DNA of 64,000 bases from Alentia gelatinosa (GCA_950022655.1 OX465579.1:14111088-14175087); one strand, 5' to 3'. Positions 1 to 11,499 are shown, numbered from the stretch's first letter. A program made the numbers and translations. Notes: generated by a model not told the origin, from the letters alone.

Positions 1-43
1 AATTATTTAGCATTTAGAGATGTAAGGAAATATTATGGAGAAA

Positions 44-350
44 CCAAACAAGAGTTAGTTGTGTTGTTGTTTATCGCACGACGGCAAGATCGCGTATTAA
101 TGCGCAAGGCGAAGCCGAGAGCAGTGATACACGATCTTGCCGGAGTGCGATGAACAATAACATGACTAACTTGAGTTTGGTTTAAAATTTATCCTACCCT
201 GCCCGTCTAAATTACTTCTACATTAACAAATGACGTCATTTGTCAAGTGTATCCCACTAGAGCAATATTTTTCATTTTTCTGAACTCCAGACTGAATACA
301 GTGACCCAATGTTAAGCCTATGGAGTTTTTTATTAGGGGTAGGATAAATT
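44..350 (+). mobile_element. Fold-back element, family 1 (constant loop, variable arms)
   Basis: A long imperfect hairpin (44-180) has arms containing GGCAAGATCG and its complement around the loop AAGGCGAAGCCGAG (106-119). A tail follows that starts TTTATCCTACCC and ends AGGGGTAGGATAAA, with CAATGTTAAGCCTATGG inside. Loop and tail recur at 4.3, 38.5, 42.5 and 57.9 kb with different arms. No coding capacity is seen, so it looks like a non-autonomous element. Confidence 0.75.
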
Positions 351-359
351 TATTATCCA

Positions 360-757
360 TCGTATACAAGGTCCACATTGAAAAATGTATGGGGATTCAG
401 TAAACCACAACCCATTACATAAAACCTGTCAGATACCATACCTGTGGTATACGGATACAGACCTGTGGTATACAGCCTAAAAAACAATGGTATACGGGAA
501 AAACAGTCCCTTTGTGCTATAGAGCAAAGAAATAGTCCCTATTGTTATACTCTTTAATATGGCAATTACTGGGTGTAATTTATTCGAAAAGATGGATAAT
601 AAATACAAGAAACGATGGTTATATGGATAGGCGGCTCTGTAAACCACTTGAAGTTGACGTCGTAATACACCCGCTAGCGCTCGTGTATTACTTCACGTTA
701 ACCTCTCGTGGTTTACGGCCGCCTGTCCTCAAAACCATCGATTATTGTCTATATATT
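360..757 (+). mobile_element. Fold-back element with GTATACC-rich tail
   Basis: A tail (360-600) with repeated GTATAC words is followed by a hairpin at about 598-757 whose arms share GTAAACCAC and GTAATACAC around the loop CGCTAGCGCTCG. The tail recurs in reverse orientation at 4805-5015. The tail-plus-hairpin layout matches family 1, but the sequence is different. Confidence 0.6.
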
Positions 758-815
758 TTACTGTTAACCTGATTAAAGTACAAAACTAAACCCCATCTAT
801 GTTTGAGAACCCGCA

Positions 816-1054
816 ATGGTTAACTGGACGTTAAATCAAACCAACAAACCAAAAGACCCATCTGTGTCCGCTGGCCCCAAAACAAAACAGGATACTTTAA
901 ATTTTATTCGGGACACTTTCTCTGGAACAGTACCAATAGAAACCAATCAAGAGACCATGACAGATCTGCTGACACTTATCTATGAATATTTACTTCAGAT
1001 TTCACACAGAACTACCCAGCGAGAGCAGCCTATTCCGTGGTTGATTTACCGAAG
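816..1054 (+). CDS. Possible orphan coding exon, function unknown
   Basis: An open frame from ATG 816 runs without stop to a plausible donor (CGAAG|GTATGG at 1054/1055) and encodes about 79 residues. It is hydrophilic in the first half (N, T, K, Q rich) and has an amphipathic stretch around ETMTDLLTLIYEYLLQI. I recognise no family. Its end phase (2) does not fit the phase-0 RidA exon downstream, so it is probably not part of that gene. It could be an exon of an unidentified gene or a chance open frame in AT-rich DNA. Confidence 0.22.
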
Positions 1055-1380
1055 GTATGGTGTTGATGTTATTTTATTTTATTTAATATCTAGGTAGAAA
1101 TCTCACACAACCAACAAACACCAGAAATTTTATATCAATGGATTAAGATTTATTCAAGTTACTTATGATTAGATACAGTTTATTTAATTTAATTTTTTTT
1201 TTTATCTTATTTTATTTTTTCAAAATGCTGACTGTGCCCTTTCTATTGACTGGTCTTTGTCCGATTTAAAGCAACTTAATGAAATATACATTGTTACTAA
1301 TTGTATTAATAGTCATAAAAAAGACAATGTTTGGTAATTGATCATTGATAACCAGTAATATTACAATACATGTATTATGA

Positions 1381-1526
1381 GAAAACGTGGTAACTGAGCC
1401 CGTACGGGTGGCTGTTCGAGGTCATTTGATGAAAAAAATACGGCCCGATGCCGCAGGCTAGAGGGCCATATTTTTTCATCAAATGACCGAGAACGGACAC
1501 CGTACTGGCTCAGTCACTACGTTTTC
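1381..1526. mobile_element. Fold-back element, family 2
   Basis: Arms GAAAACGT...ACGTTTTC enclose CATTTGATGAAAAAA and its complement, around the loop CCGATGCCGCAGGCTAGAGG. It is flanked by a TATATAATAA-like tail. Same architecture as the copies at 1705, 3265 and 7815 but with different arm sequence. Confidence 0.7.
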
Positions 1527-1620
1527 TTATTACTATATACTTCATACTCGTTGACAAATCTGTTTTATTAACTTTTCTGCTCCATAAAAAGCCACTGCTA
1601 TTCACTACGGCCTGCTGCGA

Positions 1621-1862
1621 CAGCGGGCGCGAACATTATTTATACTACCCCCCAGCAGCGGGCAGTATTTCATACATGTTCGGCCATAGGTGTATAGTAA
1701 TATAGAGAAACAGGCTTACTGTCTCCGTACGGATAAAATACGCGGTAAAATCGGCGATCAGATGAACCGATGCCGGAGGCAGAGGTTCATCTGATCACCG
1801 ATTTTACCAAGTAGTTTATCCGTACGGAGACAGTCAGCCTGTTTTTCTATTATTATATACCT
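1621..1862. mobile_element. Fold-back element, family 2, with tail
   Basis: A tail module (1621-1704, with GCGGGC...AGCAGCGGGCAGTATTTC) adjoins a hairpin at 1705-1848. Its arms contain CTGTCTCCGTACGGATAAA and the complement, around CCGATGCCGGAGGCAGAGG. The tail module recurs at 3479-3554. Confidence 0.7.
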
Positions 1863-2366
1863 TAAAATATCGAATTTTTAACTTTGCTACTGGGGGAATA
1901 TTTGGATTTCGCCGCCGTACATGCCCTGTACGCCACATACATACCCCGTACGTCACCTAGGTGTCGTACGGGTATAAATACGACATGGGTAGGAGCGGGC
2001 AGTATGTGTAGGATATACTACCACAGGTATATAATAATATCTTGCACGTCCTTCCTTTTAAAAAACAAATTATGTCATGAGACCTTCAGATATGATACGA
2101 AACTGGTATTAATTAACCCTAAGGGCAGCCTCCTGTGGCAGACCTACAAGCTTGGGGACGGCTACTTGTATCAATGAATACTTCTAGGAATTTTCCTCTT
2201 AACTCAAAATCCAAAGCCTCATCATGTGATATGATCCGCGATCCTTAAGATATTCATTTTTATTAACTATAACTAATAAATATCATGTTAGACCTACATT
2301 CTGTGCGAATTTTAGGTTCATTGATAAATTTTTTCTTTTTAAAAACAATTTCAGAAATATCCACTA

Positions 2367-2439
2367 AATGATGCCTAGAGGCATCATCCGCCCCCTGCCC
2401 GATGATGCCTGACGGCATCATCCGCCCTAAAAGGGTTAA
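2367..2439. repeat. Fragment of piggyBac-like element with GGCATCA palindromes
   Basis: Two copies of GATGCCTNNNGGCATCATCCGCCC are followed by AAAAGGGTTAA. This is the end structure seen in the complete TTAA-flanked copies at 50831-51231 and 57514-57830. Confidence 0.55.
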
Positions 2440-2510
2440 AACGAGGGATCGTGCGTTGTAAGTGCTAGTTTGTAAACAATGTCCATTGTAAATCATCTTT
2501 TGTTTTTCAG

Positions 2511-2576
2511 GGGGCCCTGGTAGAGATCGAAGCTGTTGCTGTCATCGGGGATATCAAAGATGAACCATTGTCTTAA
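2511..2576 (+). CDS. RidA/HRSP12-like imine deaminase, terminal coding exon (partial gene)
   Basis: The exon begins after a strong acceptor (TTGTTTTTCAG, ending at 2510), is read in phase 0 and ends at TAA 2574-2576. It encodes 21 residues containing VEIEAVAVIGDIKDEP. RidA (YjgF/YER057c/UK114) proteins hydrolyse reactive enamine/imine intermediates made by PLP enzymes, and their last beta strand has the pattern G-x-x-(V/I)EIEA-(V/I)A, with a conserved glutamate. The match is short but falls at the expected C terminus, right before the stop. The upstream exons, including the one that should end in AYQVAALPK, are not in the first 2.5 kb, so the preceding intron is longer than that. A chance match in so short an exon cannot be fully excluded. 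Confidence 0.7.
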   Translation, partial: GALVEIEAVAVIGDIKDEPLS

Positions 2577-2614
2577 AGTGGTATTTGTGTTGAGGGACCA
2601 TATTACTCAAGTCT

Positions 2615-2620
2615 AATAAA
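2615..2620 (+). promoter_or_regulatory. Poly(A) signal AATAAA after the RidA-like stop
   Basis: AATAAA lies 39 bases downstream of the stop codon at 2576, the usual place for a polyadenylation signal after a short 3' UTR. Confidence 0.5.
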
Positions 2621-3166
2621 CATATTGGACGTTAAGCTATCTAAACAAAAACCATATTATTCTATTGAGTAGCCATATTAACAAGGTATCTAAATTGCTA
2701 CCTGTCATCCAGAATATAACAGCGATATATTTGCCTTCTTCTAAAATTACGCTGAAATTATTTTAACGCGATCACATAATGAGAGGTTGAATGGAAACAA
2801 TCTACCAATGCGGACAGGATAGAAGACATTTCAACAGAATAATTTTTCCATATATTAGGAAATCTTGCCATGTTGTGTAAGCAAAATGAATTAATAAAAT
2901 ACTTTTTACATTCTAATATTGAATTTGAGTTGAAGTCCTGTCTAACCCTAGAACACTGTACAAATGGATGTCCACTCCATGCTTTGAACAGGAATAAAAA
3001 ATAGGAATGACGAGTAATAGAAATCCTGTCTGTTATCTTCTCGTTTTCAACAGGCTTGCGAGTACGGTAACTCATTCTTAACGGGTGATAAACAGATGAA
3101 TATTTGCAGGCTAAGATAAAATCAGAAACCTTTTCGTGGTTGGTCTGAGTCTCCATTCTGCATCTT

Positions 3167-3229
3167 GTTTGGAGTGCTTCAGAATATTCACTCGACTATC
3201 GCCTCGTTCATATTACTGCGCACTTCAAA
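3167..3229. repeat. Short fold-back with family-1 type loop
   Basis: Arms TTTGGAGTGCTTCAGAATAT and a diverged complement flank CTCGACTATCGCCTCG. The inner arm ATATTCACTCG is shared with the fold-back at 60.37 kb. Confidence 0.5.
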
Positions 3230-3264
3230 CTCGATAGCGAACGAGGACACAGACCAAATACTAT

Positions 3265-3554
3265 TAGGAAACGTCCTTACTGTGGACGAAACGGTTCCTG
3301 TTCGAGGTCAGTCTTCGATATCATATTGCCTGACGCCATAGGCGGAAGGCAGTATGAAATCGATGACTGACCGAGAACGAGAACCATTTCGTCTATAGTG
3401 AGGACGTTTGCTTTTTATTATATACCTTAAATCAATGAAAAAAAGACATTTTAATGACTTATTAAATCACTCTCACAGCGGGCACGAACATTATTATTGC
3501 ACCCCTAGCAGCGGGCAGTATTTCATAGACATTCGGACACAGGTATATAATAAT
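3265..3554. mobile_element. Fold-back element, family 2, with tail
   Basis: A hairpin at 3265-3415 (arms GGAAACGTCCTTACTGTGGACG and complement) surrounds the loop CCTGACGCCATAGGCGGAAGG. It is followed by TATTATATACC and the tail module GCGGGCACG...AGCAGCGGGCAGTATTTC (3479-3554), ending TATATAATAA. Confidence 0.68.
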
Positions 3555-4315
3555 CATCAGTTTATTTCTTATTATATACCAAACTTGCGGTCATTAAAAT
3601 ACGGTGCCCAAAATTTGACATCACAAAAATACCCATACCTAAACTAGGGTAGTCTCAATAGGGTAATCAAGTCATTAAGTCAATGGGTCATCCTAAAATT
3701 AGACGACCTAAATAGGATGATCAAGATATAAATTGAATTAAGGCAGTTCAAGTGGTTGTTATAAATTGGTAAAAATGCAATACATTTTTTTAAAACCCAT
3801 GTAACAAAATTAAGACACTTTGGGTAAAGTTCATCACATTGGAAACGTTCATAGCATTCTAATATCAAGTTCGCTTTGTGCTTTGAGAGTGATGTATTTC
3901 TCACTCTTGAAGCCAATTTTACATTTTCTTCTTTACTTTAGTGTGTACTTTGCAGAACCCAGTATAATATAAACCAACTTAGTCTGAGAGTGAGAATTCG
4001 TAGACATGAACAGTATTTAACCATACCAACCCCAAGTCGTAGCTCAGTGCAGACAGGGGTGGGTGGCCAATCTATCCTTAGTGTTAAGAATGGAGAAGTA
4101 ACGGTAGGGGGCGCCATTGTCGCTCAACGCGGTTCCTGAAATGTCCGATAGGTGTCAGCAAAGCGCCTCGCTGAATTATTGCAAATGTTCCATTTGCCTC
4201 AACGAGGCAGCTCAGCATAGACATGCCCTGCCAACCCATTACTGTGTATCTCCCCACCCCCTCTGCGTCAACCTTCCACGTTGGTGAAGGAGAAGGGAAA
4301 ACATTAATAAGGAAC

Positions 4316-4603
4316 TGCATCGAGATCCATAGCTACTGACAATATGCCATGAGTTTTGGTTGCGGAGTAATCTCACGAGGCAAAGCCGAGTGCGATTATG
4401 TAGCAAACCAAAATGAATGGCATATTATCAGTGGCTATGGATCGAGTGCGGTTCAGATTTTATCTCACCCCTATCACTGACTATTTGGCTTAAATGTGTG
4501 ACATCACCCCCTATTGAGTATATTTCAACAATACTCCACGGGCGTTGAGTACAAGTTTCCAATGTTAAGTCTATGGGGAAAAAATACCAGGGGTGAGATA
4601 AAA
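4316..4603 (+). mobile_element. Fold-back element, family 1
   Basis: Hairpin arms ATCCATAGCTACTGACAATA and complement enclose the loop CGAGGCAAAGCCGAG (4376-4390). The tail runs from TTTTATCTCACCCC to AGGGGTGAGATAAAA and holds CAATGTTAAGTCTATGG. Confidence 0.75.
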
Positions 4604-4804
4604 GCTGGACAGATAACGTGTATTAAGTATAGTTGATAAATGTTATAGTAATTCAATAGAATTCAACAGAACCTCCCACCTCCCCCCCCCCCCAAAAAAA
4701 AAACCAACCAAAAAAACCCAGCAGAACTCCGAGAAAAAAGGGACAGTGGCCGTTTGGAGCAAAAATATCCCCAAAACAGGGTTTTCCAGATGGGGTTTCT
4801 GCTT

Positions 4805-5015
4805 TTCATTGGATGTTTCATGGGACTATTTCTTGGCTCTATAGCACAAAGGGACTATTTTCCCCGTATACCATGGTTTTGAGGCCTTATACCAGAGGTT
4901 TGAATCCGTATACCACAGTTATGGTATCTGACAGGTTTTATACAATGGGTCGTGGTTTACTGAGTCTCCATACATTTTCAATGGGGACTTTGTATACGAT
5001 GGATAATAATGTCTA
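4805..5015 (-). repeat. Reverse copy of the GTATACC-rich tail at 360-600
   Basis: The GTATACCA words, the segment around ATGGTATCTGACAGGTTTTA and the GTCGTGGTTTACTGAGTC block are the reverse complement of 360-600. A purine/C homopolymer tract (4677-4710) precedes it. Confidence 0.6.
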
Positions 5016-5299
5016 TGTACAGGATGGTACACTGGTTTCAGATACAAGCGGCCGTATGGTCCGAGGAGTTTTTTAAAGTAGTTTATTGCATCTCTCATTG
5101 CTGAGTTTTTCAGATACAAGTTTGAATCAATCAATGGATATACATTAATACAACTTTCACGACATTGATTTCAAAACAATTTAACAATAATAATAATAAG
5201 AAAACTAAATAAGGATGAAGATGTGATGAGTGTATATATGAGTAGCTCATTCATTTGTTAGTAGTCTGTTGACAATTTGCTTGAACTCTTCTTTAGAGG

Positions 5300-6775
5300 T
5301 TATTTGTTGCATTGCGGATGTTAGCGAATTCCAGAGTGTCATGCCTCTGTAGTAGAGTGAGTTCAATACACAAGAGATTTCCGGGTGTTATCATATTTGA
5401 AGTTAATCTTGTCTCCGGATCTGGTAGTCCGAGGTTTGTTATCCAACCATGCATTATTGAACCTGTTGCGGTACATTAGTATCAACAACTGTTTTTTTCT
5501 TCTTTCCATAGAGGTAACAATGAACATTGATCTTGTAAATGTTCAACTGATCGATATAAATGAGATCCACAGATTGTTATACGGAGTCCTCTATGGTGTA
5601 GTTTAGATAGTAGCAGTTGGTTCTGTACACGGAAACTGTCAAAGATGAAGGAGCAGTATTCAAAGAGGGGTATGATGTTGCTCTTATAGACCAATATGGC
5701 AGCATCCTTCGTTAGGCATTTCCGCAACTTGGCAAATTTGAAAAGGCGTCCACTGATGGTTTTACAAAGACCTTTGACGTGAGCAGTCCATTGGAGGTGT
5801 GTGTCCATGGTTATTCCTAAGTACTTGTATAGTTCACATTGAGTTACCTTCTCTCGACTCATCATTATATACAAAGACATATGTTTACATAGTTTTGTTT
5901 GAGAGCAGAACCACGTAACTTTGGTTTTTTTAACGTTCATTGCTAGGCCGTTGCAGTTACACAAGTTTACGAGTACATTTAAATCCAGTTGAAGTTTTTG
6001 CTGAGCAGCACATGGATTGGCATCACTGACAAAAATTACAACATCATCAGCATATTGTATATATTCTGAGTTTTTAAAACTATAACCAAGATCATTAGCA
6101 AATAAAATAAAAAGCAAAGGTCCTAAAATGGAACCTTGCGGTACACCAAAGTCAATATCCATAAATTCAGAACTAGTTTTATTTATGAAGACACTCTGTT
6201 TGCGTTTATCTAGATAGCTTTCAATCCAGTGTACAAGATTTGGTGGCAAATTTAAATGTTTGTTCAATTTCAGAGTTAAAAGATGGTGATGTATAGAGTC
6301 AAACGCCTTTTTGAAATCAATAAATATGCAGGCAGTGTAAAGGTCGTTATTCCGGGCAGTAAATAAATTTAAAAAAAAAAGGAAAATAGCATCAGTGGTA
6401 CTTCTATTCGGATGGAATCCAAATTGGTTTTCATTAAGAATATTGATGTCTATTACAAGGTCATATATAATCTTATGTATGAATTTCTCTAAGATTTTAC
6501 TGGGGGTTGGTAAAAGAGATATTGGTCACCAGTTATCCACACATCGCAAGTCGCCAGTTTTAGGAATGGGAGTGACTCTAGCTGGTTTCCAGTCAGATGG
6601 GAAGATGGTAGTCAATAGGGAGGAATTCATTAACCATGTAAATTGAGAGGATAATAATCTTAGACCTTTCACGACGTACTTAGTGGGTATCTGTGGTAAT
6701 CCGCTAGCTTTGTTACAGTCAATGGCCTTTAATCCAACCAATACATAGGCCAAGAGTATCACACGGTGTACCATT
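5300..6775 (-). pseudogene. Non-LTR retrotransposon (Jockey/CR1-type LINE) reverse transcriptase, 5'-truncated and frameshifted
   Basis: The longest open part (5482-6267, 261 residues) carries FGVPQGSILGPLLF, the catalytic YADD box (IQYADDVVIF), and the downstream NVKKTKVTWF and YKYLGITMD motifs of a LINE reverse transcriptase. Upstream on the same strand, other frames give the earlier motifs: FGFHPNRSTTDAI and ACIFIDFKKAFDSIHHHLL (about 6280-6420), PISLLPTPSKILEKFI (about 6480-6530) and PSDWKPARVTPIPKTGD (6526-6620). A frameshift falls near an A-run at 6367-6380. No endonuclease domain is seen, so the copy is 5'-truncated. A TAA/TTA microsatellite near 5188-5205 may be its 3' tail. Confidence 0.88.
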
Positions 6776-7374
6776 GGAGGGGTAAGATGATCACAATTCA
6801 GACATCAGGTATGTATGATCTTGGCGTTTGTACATTCATAGTTCACAATTCGATGAGTACCTGATTGCAGAACCTAAACGTCGAGATAGCTGTATACCAA
6901 GAATATCACATGGTATACCATGGTAGGGTGAGGCGATCACAATTCCGACATCAGGAATGTGTAGTTAACAACATGATGTTCATGAACAATCTAATTTACA
7001 GATTGTCACAATGGTAGTATAGCATAGTTCGAATAGTCCCTATCAAGAAATTATGAACAATCTAATTTTGCAGATCGTCAAAAAGAGGAAATTATAATCA
7101 GATTTTATGGTGGTCATATCCAGTATACAAGATGTGCATTTATATATTGAGTAGGGTGTTGTTATTGGCCACAGAGATGTTGATCATTTTGATCATTTTG
7201 ATCACGTAGTAATATCCAAGCGAGGATATTGCGTAGAGTCAACTCCGAGGGGCATACAAACGCTTTTATCTGAAACCAGTCTATATTGTATTTATTATCC
7301 ACCTTTTCTGCACAAGTGACATGTTGATATCAGTTCATTTTAATTATGCACTATTTTTCCATACACACTATTTT

Positions 7375-7475
7375 TCCGTATGCGCCACCGGAGCATACAA
7401 CATATCCGTATGCGCCGGGTATGTCCATACAAACTCACTATGTGTTTTCTATGGACACTTTGTGCTAGGTGGATG
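7375..7475. repeat. Dispersed repeat shared with 54000-54105
   Basis: Words such as ATATCCGTATGCGCC, GAGTATGTCCATAC-like and TGTGTTTTCTATGGACACTT recur at 54.0 kb in the same order. Origin unknown. Confidence 0.5.
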
Positions 7476-7649
7476 ATAAATACAGACACCCAACAGACCC
7501 GACACCTTCAGGGACATGCACACTCCGTTGTCTACCCGTCACATATACATATAAACAATCCATTATCTCACTCTGGTATTTTCTCCATATTATTAGCTTA
7601 ACGTTAGGTACTCCGGTATTCCTCTATGTATATATAAGCTTTTATTATA

Positions 7650-7970
7650 TCATACACCTATGGCCGAGCGTTTATGAAATACTACCTGCTGCTATGGGTG
7701 TAGTATCAATAATGTCCAGGCTCACTGAGACGTAATGAATGTTCGAGCGCACTGTGCCCATAATGTACTCGCAAGAACATAAACATTTTCTTCATATATT
7801 CAGGTGTATAACAATAAGAAAACGTAGTGAGTGATCCCGTAGTGATTTCGTTCACGGCCTTTTGTCACATAAAATATGTCCCGACGCCAGAGGCAGAGGG
7901 ATGTATATTTTATGGTACAAAAGACCTGGAACAGCAATTACTACGGGCTCACTATCTATGTTTTCTCTTA
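7650..7970. mobile_element. Fold-back element, family 2, with tail
   Basis: A tail with the module GAAATACTACCTGCTGCTATG precedes a hairpin at 7815-7970. Its arms contain GAAAACGTAGTGAGTGATCC and the complement, around the loop CCCGACGCCAGAGGCAGAGG. Confidence 0.68.
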
Positions 7971-8760
7971 ATACAAGTATAATCTCAGATGGAAAACGCC
8001 TACCTGCTATATGATCGCTTATGATGTTTGGGGCTCTCTATATATATAATGCTTCTACGGAATGGAGCCCATTCTTCTAGTTACTGCAGCTTTGCCTCTT
8101 TGTCCTTAGATGATCTCTTTGCTGTCTTAGATGATGTTTCATATTGCATCCCTCAAAGGCCCTTATATTACCCCTTTCTTTCATGAATAACTGAGATTTC
8201 CTGTCTCCTTTTAGCTGGATAGCATACCTATATGACTCTACCTGTCAGGTATGCTGGAGTAGATACTGACACCTCGTGGACATTATATCTCCTTACATGG
8301 TTTCATAGATTTACTTTATCAATAATTAATATATTCCAAGATAATGATAATAACAATATCCTCGAGGTACCCTCTTTTGAGAATACCTTTCAAATCTTTT
8401 TTGTACACCTTTTTCTGCTGTTTCAGCTTCAACTTCTTTGGATGTGTATCTCTCCCCTCAGTTCCACTGTCAGTCAAGTCTTTGTAAGTTTCCCATTTAG
8501 TGTTGTTTGATTTATCTAAGGATGTGATTTTACAATTACTTTTTTACTGTATGATTTCAAGTATTCTTTCAGGTGCTGTGGTAGATGTGGATACTCTGCA
8601 TCAGTATCGGTGTCTGTATCTGTATTTGTAACTGTATCGGTGTCAGTATCATTCTTGAATACACCACTCCCATTTCGGTGATGGTGAGCGTGTAGTTTGT
8701 TTATGGGTAGCTGACTCAGCCTCTTGTTACTCTTTCATGTTCACTTCATACAAGTTTTTG
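7971..8760. other. AT-rich stretch without recognised feature
   Basis: No conserved coding signal, splice-bordered open frame or clear inverted repeat seen. The open frame 8232-8510 has no recognisable motif. Confidence 0.4.
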
Positions 8761-9300
8761 AGTTTCTATATATGCATGTATCTGCTGTAAATTGACTTGT
8801 TTTCATATATATATACCCATATTTCCTGCCAGCATATGAGGCGTATATAAGACTGTTTCCTTTTAAATACAGACACGTCTTGACTGTATTTCACAAATAT
8901 CCTCTGTGCAACACATGCCGGTCATATACTTGTTATATACGCCAGGCGTATATGTGTACCGATGGAAAATAAAAAAGGTTTGCTCCTGCCGCCTCCCACC
9001 CTTTCCTGCCCCTTTGTGTTGGTAGTGTCTCTACCTATAACTAAAGCCCTGTTCCCCGGCCGCCCAGCCCCCACCTAACCCCCGCCTAACCCCCACCTAA
9101 TCCAGCCACCCCCTGCATCACCCGCTGCTCTTCTGTAGGGTGGCCACATTCACAGAGAAAAGTCCTAGTGCCACCCTACCCCCAAAGCCTCCCTTCAGCA
9201 CCCCCCACCTCCCGCCAGTGCCTGCCACCTCCCGCCAGCAGCCGCCGCCTGTTTTGAAGTAGAGGTATAGGTGGTATCAGTGGGAAGCCTCCCGCCCCCG
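8761..9300. repeat. Dispersed repeat with C-rich tract, shared with 14515-14770
   Basis: The order GTAAATTGACTTG, TTTTCATATATAT, a GACTGTATTTCACA-like block, CCTCCCACC and TGTGTTGGTAG recurs at 14.5-14.8 kb. The segment 9050-9310 is strongly C-rich, with repeats of CCCCCACCTAA. Confidence 0.55.
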
Positions 9301-9489
9301 GCCTTCTCCCGCATCCCCCGGCCGTTCCCCTCTGATGTACAAGGCTTATAGCTGGAGAAGACTTAGTTTAGGGGGTTAGGCTTGGGTAGGAATCTGAGTC
9401 GGTATGGGATGGTAGGTTGATATCCGATCAGACATTGTGTTATATATACACTACTCAAACACTACTTCAGAAGAGTTGTGTTTTGAAAG

Positions 9490-11480
9490 GAAAATCTATT
9501 TAAAAAATGTTTTAAAAAAAGAAACGCTTGTATTTAATGAACTTGTATACACAAAAGCATACCTATATACACCAGGGGCACATATATGTGTAAAATAGTG
9601 GTTCATGTGCGATGTCAATAACTTACAATGTAAAGCCGCCTTAGCAGTTGCTCTTCGTGTGGATCCATACATTACTATTTTAGGTTTTTTTACATTCAGT
9701 GTCAGATAGTTGTTATTACACCATATGATTAATTTATCTAAATCATTTTGTAACGTTTCTTTCGCAGTTTCAATATATGAGTGACTTATGTACAAAATTG
9801 TCTCATCTGCATAATCCAGACATTTCATCCTTTCTACACTTACGTGCAGATCATTAATGTACAAAATAAATAATAAAGGACCGAGGAGCGACCTTTGGGG
9901 TACTCTGAAGGAGATCAATCCTGGGTCCGAGGTTATACCATTCACTAAAGTTTTCTGCGACCTGCCAGTTAGATAGCTTGTGAACCAGTCCAATAGACTT
10001 CCGCAAAGCCTCATATTGCTCAATTTCTGCAAAAGAACTTTTAGAACTATCGTGTCGAAGGCTTTGAGGAAGTCTTTGTAGGCACACAAAGTAATCTCCT
10101 TGTTGTTTACAGCCTTAGAGATGTACCGAACCAATTTGGTAATAGTCCTGGTGGTTGAGCGTTTGGGCCTGAAGCCATTTCGTTTATCACTAATTATTTC
10201 ACATGCATCCATGAAATCATACACTTCCTGGCAGTGTAAGGAGGGACACCGGTCTTAAATTGTTAACATCAAAACTATTACCCTTGATTTTTAAAGGTAT
10301 AACTTGTTCCACCTTCCACTTACCTGGGAAGATACCCTCCTCAAGCGACACATTCAATAAGTATGTAAACTGATGGATCAAGGCCAACAACGCATCTTGA
10401 TGATATACCATTAATAGCTGAGGATTTAGTTAAACAGATTTACATTAACAGCTTGGTAACTTCTGTAGCATCTGTTTGGAAGCTATTTAGTTTATGATTG
10501 TTTATCTGTAGCTGACTAATACAGGTGGTATGAAACTTACTCTCTAGCTCAGGACCAATATTTGTAAAGTAGGAATTGACATAGTTTGCAGTCTCATCAT
10601 GCTTAACTTGGATGTGGTTGTCTTTCAATGTAATGGTAGAATTAATTTTGGAGTCTTCTTTGGTGAACTCTGAGATAGAATTCCAGAAATTTTTATTGTT
10701 ACTAATATTTTCATCAAGTATCTCATTAATATAGTTACTCTTAGCTTATTAGTTTATTAGCATTATTTCTTGCCTTTCTAGCATCTTGCCAGTCCTTGTC
10801 TTTTCTTGAATGCCTGGCTTTATGCATCAGTGGATCCTAATCCTTAATTATTTCGAAAAGGTCATTAGAAAGCCAGTTCTCTCTTTTTTCTTTCACCATG
10901 TATGTTTTTATTGGACATTGAGGGTCTAATTCTTGTAGTATGGTGCCTAGTATTTCATCCCACATAGCATTCAGGTCATTACTAGTATAAAATTTGGACC
11001 AGTCATGCTTGAACAAATTACTCGTAAATACTGCCTTTGAATATTTTCTTTATGATCTGCCTTGGAAGGATATCTTTTTCTGCACTTTTTTTGGTTTCTT
11101 CCTAATTATATGAACTCCTAAATGGTCACTAATATGGTTGTCAGCTAAACCTGAGTGAGTAAAATTCTGGTTATTTATATAAATTAAGTCTAAACAGCTG
11201 TTTTTTCTGTACCATATCTAGTAAAATCTGTTATTATTTGTTTCAGTCCCAGTGTATTTTCTAGGGTTTAAGAGTTCTGTATTCTATTGAGTCATGAAGT
11301 AAATAATCAACATTAAAATCCCCCAATAAAAAGATTTCTTGATCTTTGTTTAAGGTAACTTCCTTAACATCCTGAATTAGTTGGTTTGTGAAATAAAATG
11401 TGTTGTATAAATCTCCTCCTATTGGATGGTAAACACATGCAACTCCTTTCTCTTCTTCTTTTTTTTCAACTCTCTCCATG
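9490..11480 (-). pseudogene. Non-LTR retrotransposon (CR1/Jockey-type LINE), endonuclease to reverse transcriptase, inactivated
   Basis: Colinear pieces on the - strand make one decayed ORF2. An endonuclease fragment (11261-11479) has FLLGDFNVDYL. A linker (10440-10628) has YVNSYFTNIGPELE, typical of the stretch before the RT. The RT pieces (10217-10411 and 9496-10224) have PGKWKVEQVIPLK, NGFRPKRSTTRTI, YKDFLKAFDTI and PLLFILYINDLHV. The catalytic YADD has become YADE, and the usual GVPQGS reads RVPQRS. With the stops and frame changes between pieces, the copy is surely inactive. Confidence 0.85.
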
Positions 11481-11499
11481 TTAAACTATAATATTAACA

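Noticed and set aside
2758..3156. 132-residue open frame on the - strand
   Set aside because: No family motif and no splice signals of a gene; the neighbouring frame 3680-3916 has a vaguely similar ILEC word but nothing more. Possibly an old transposon piece.
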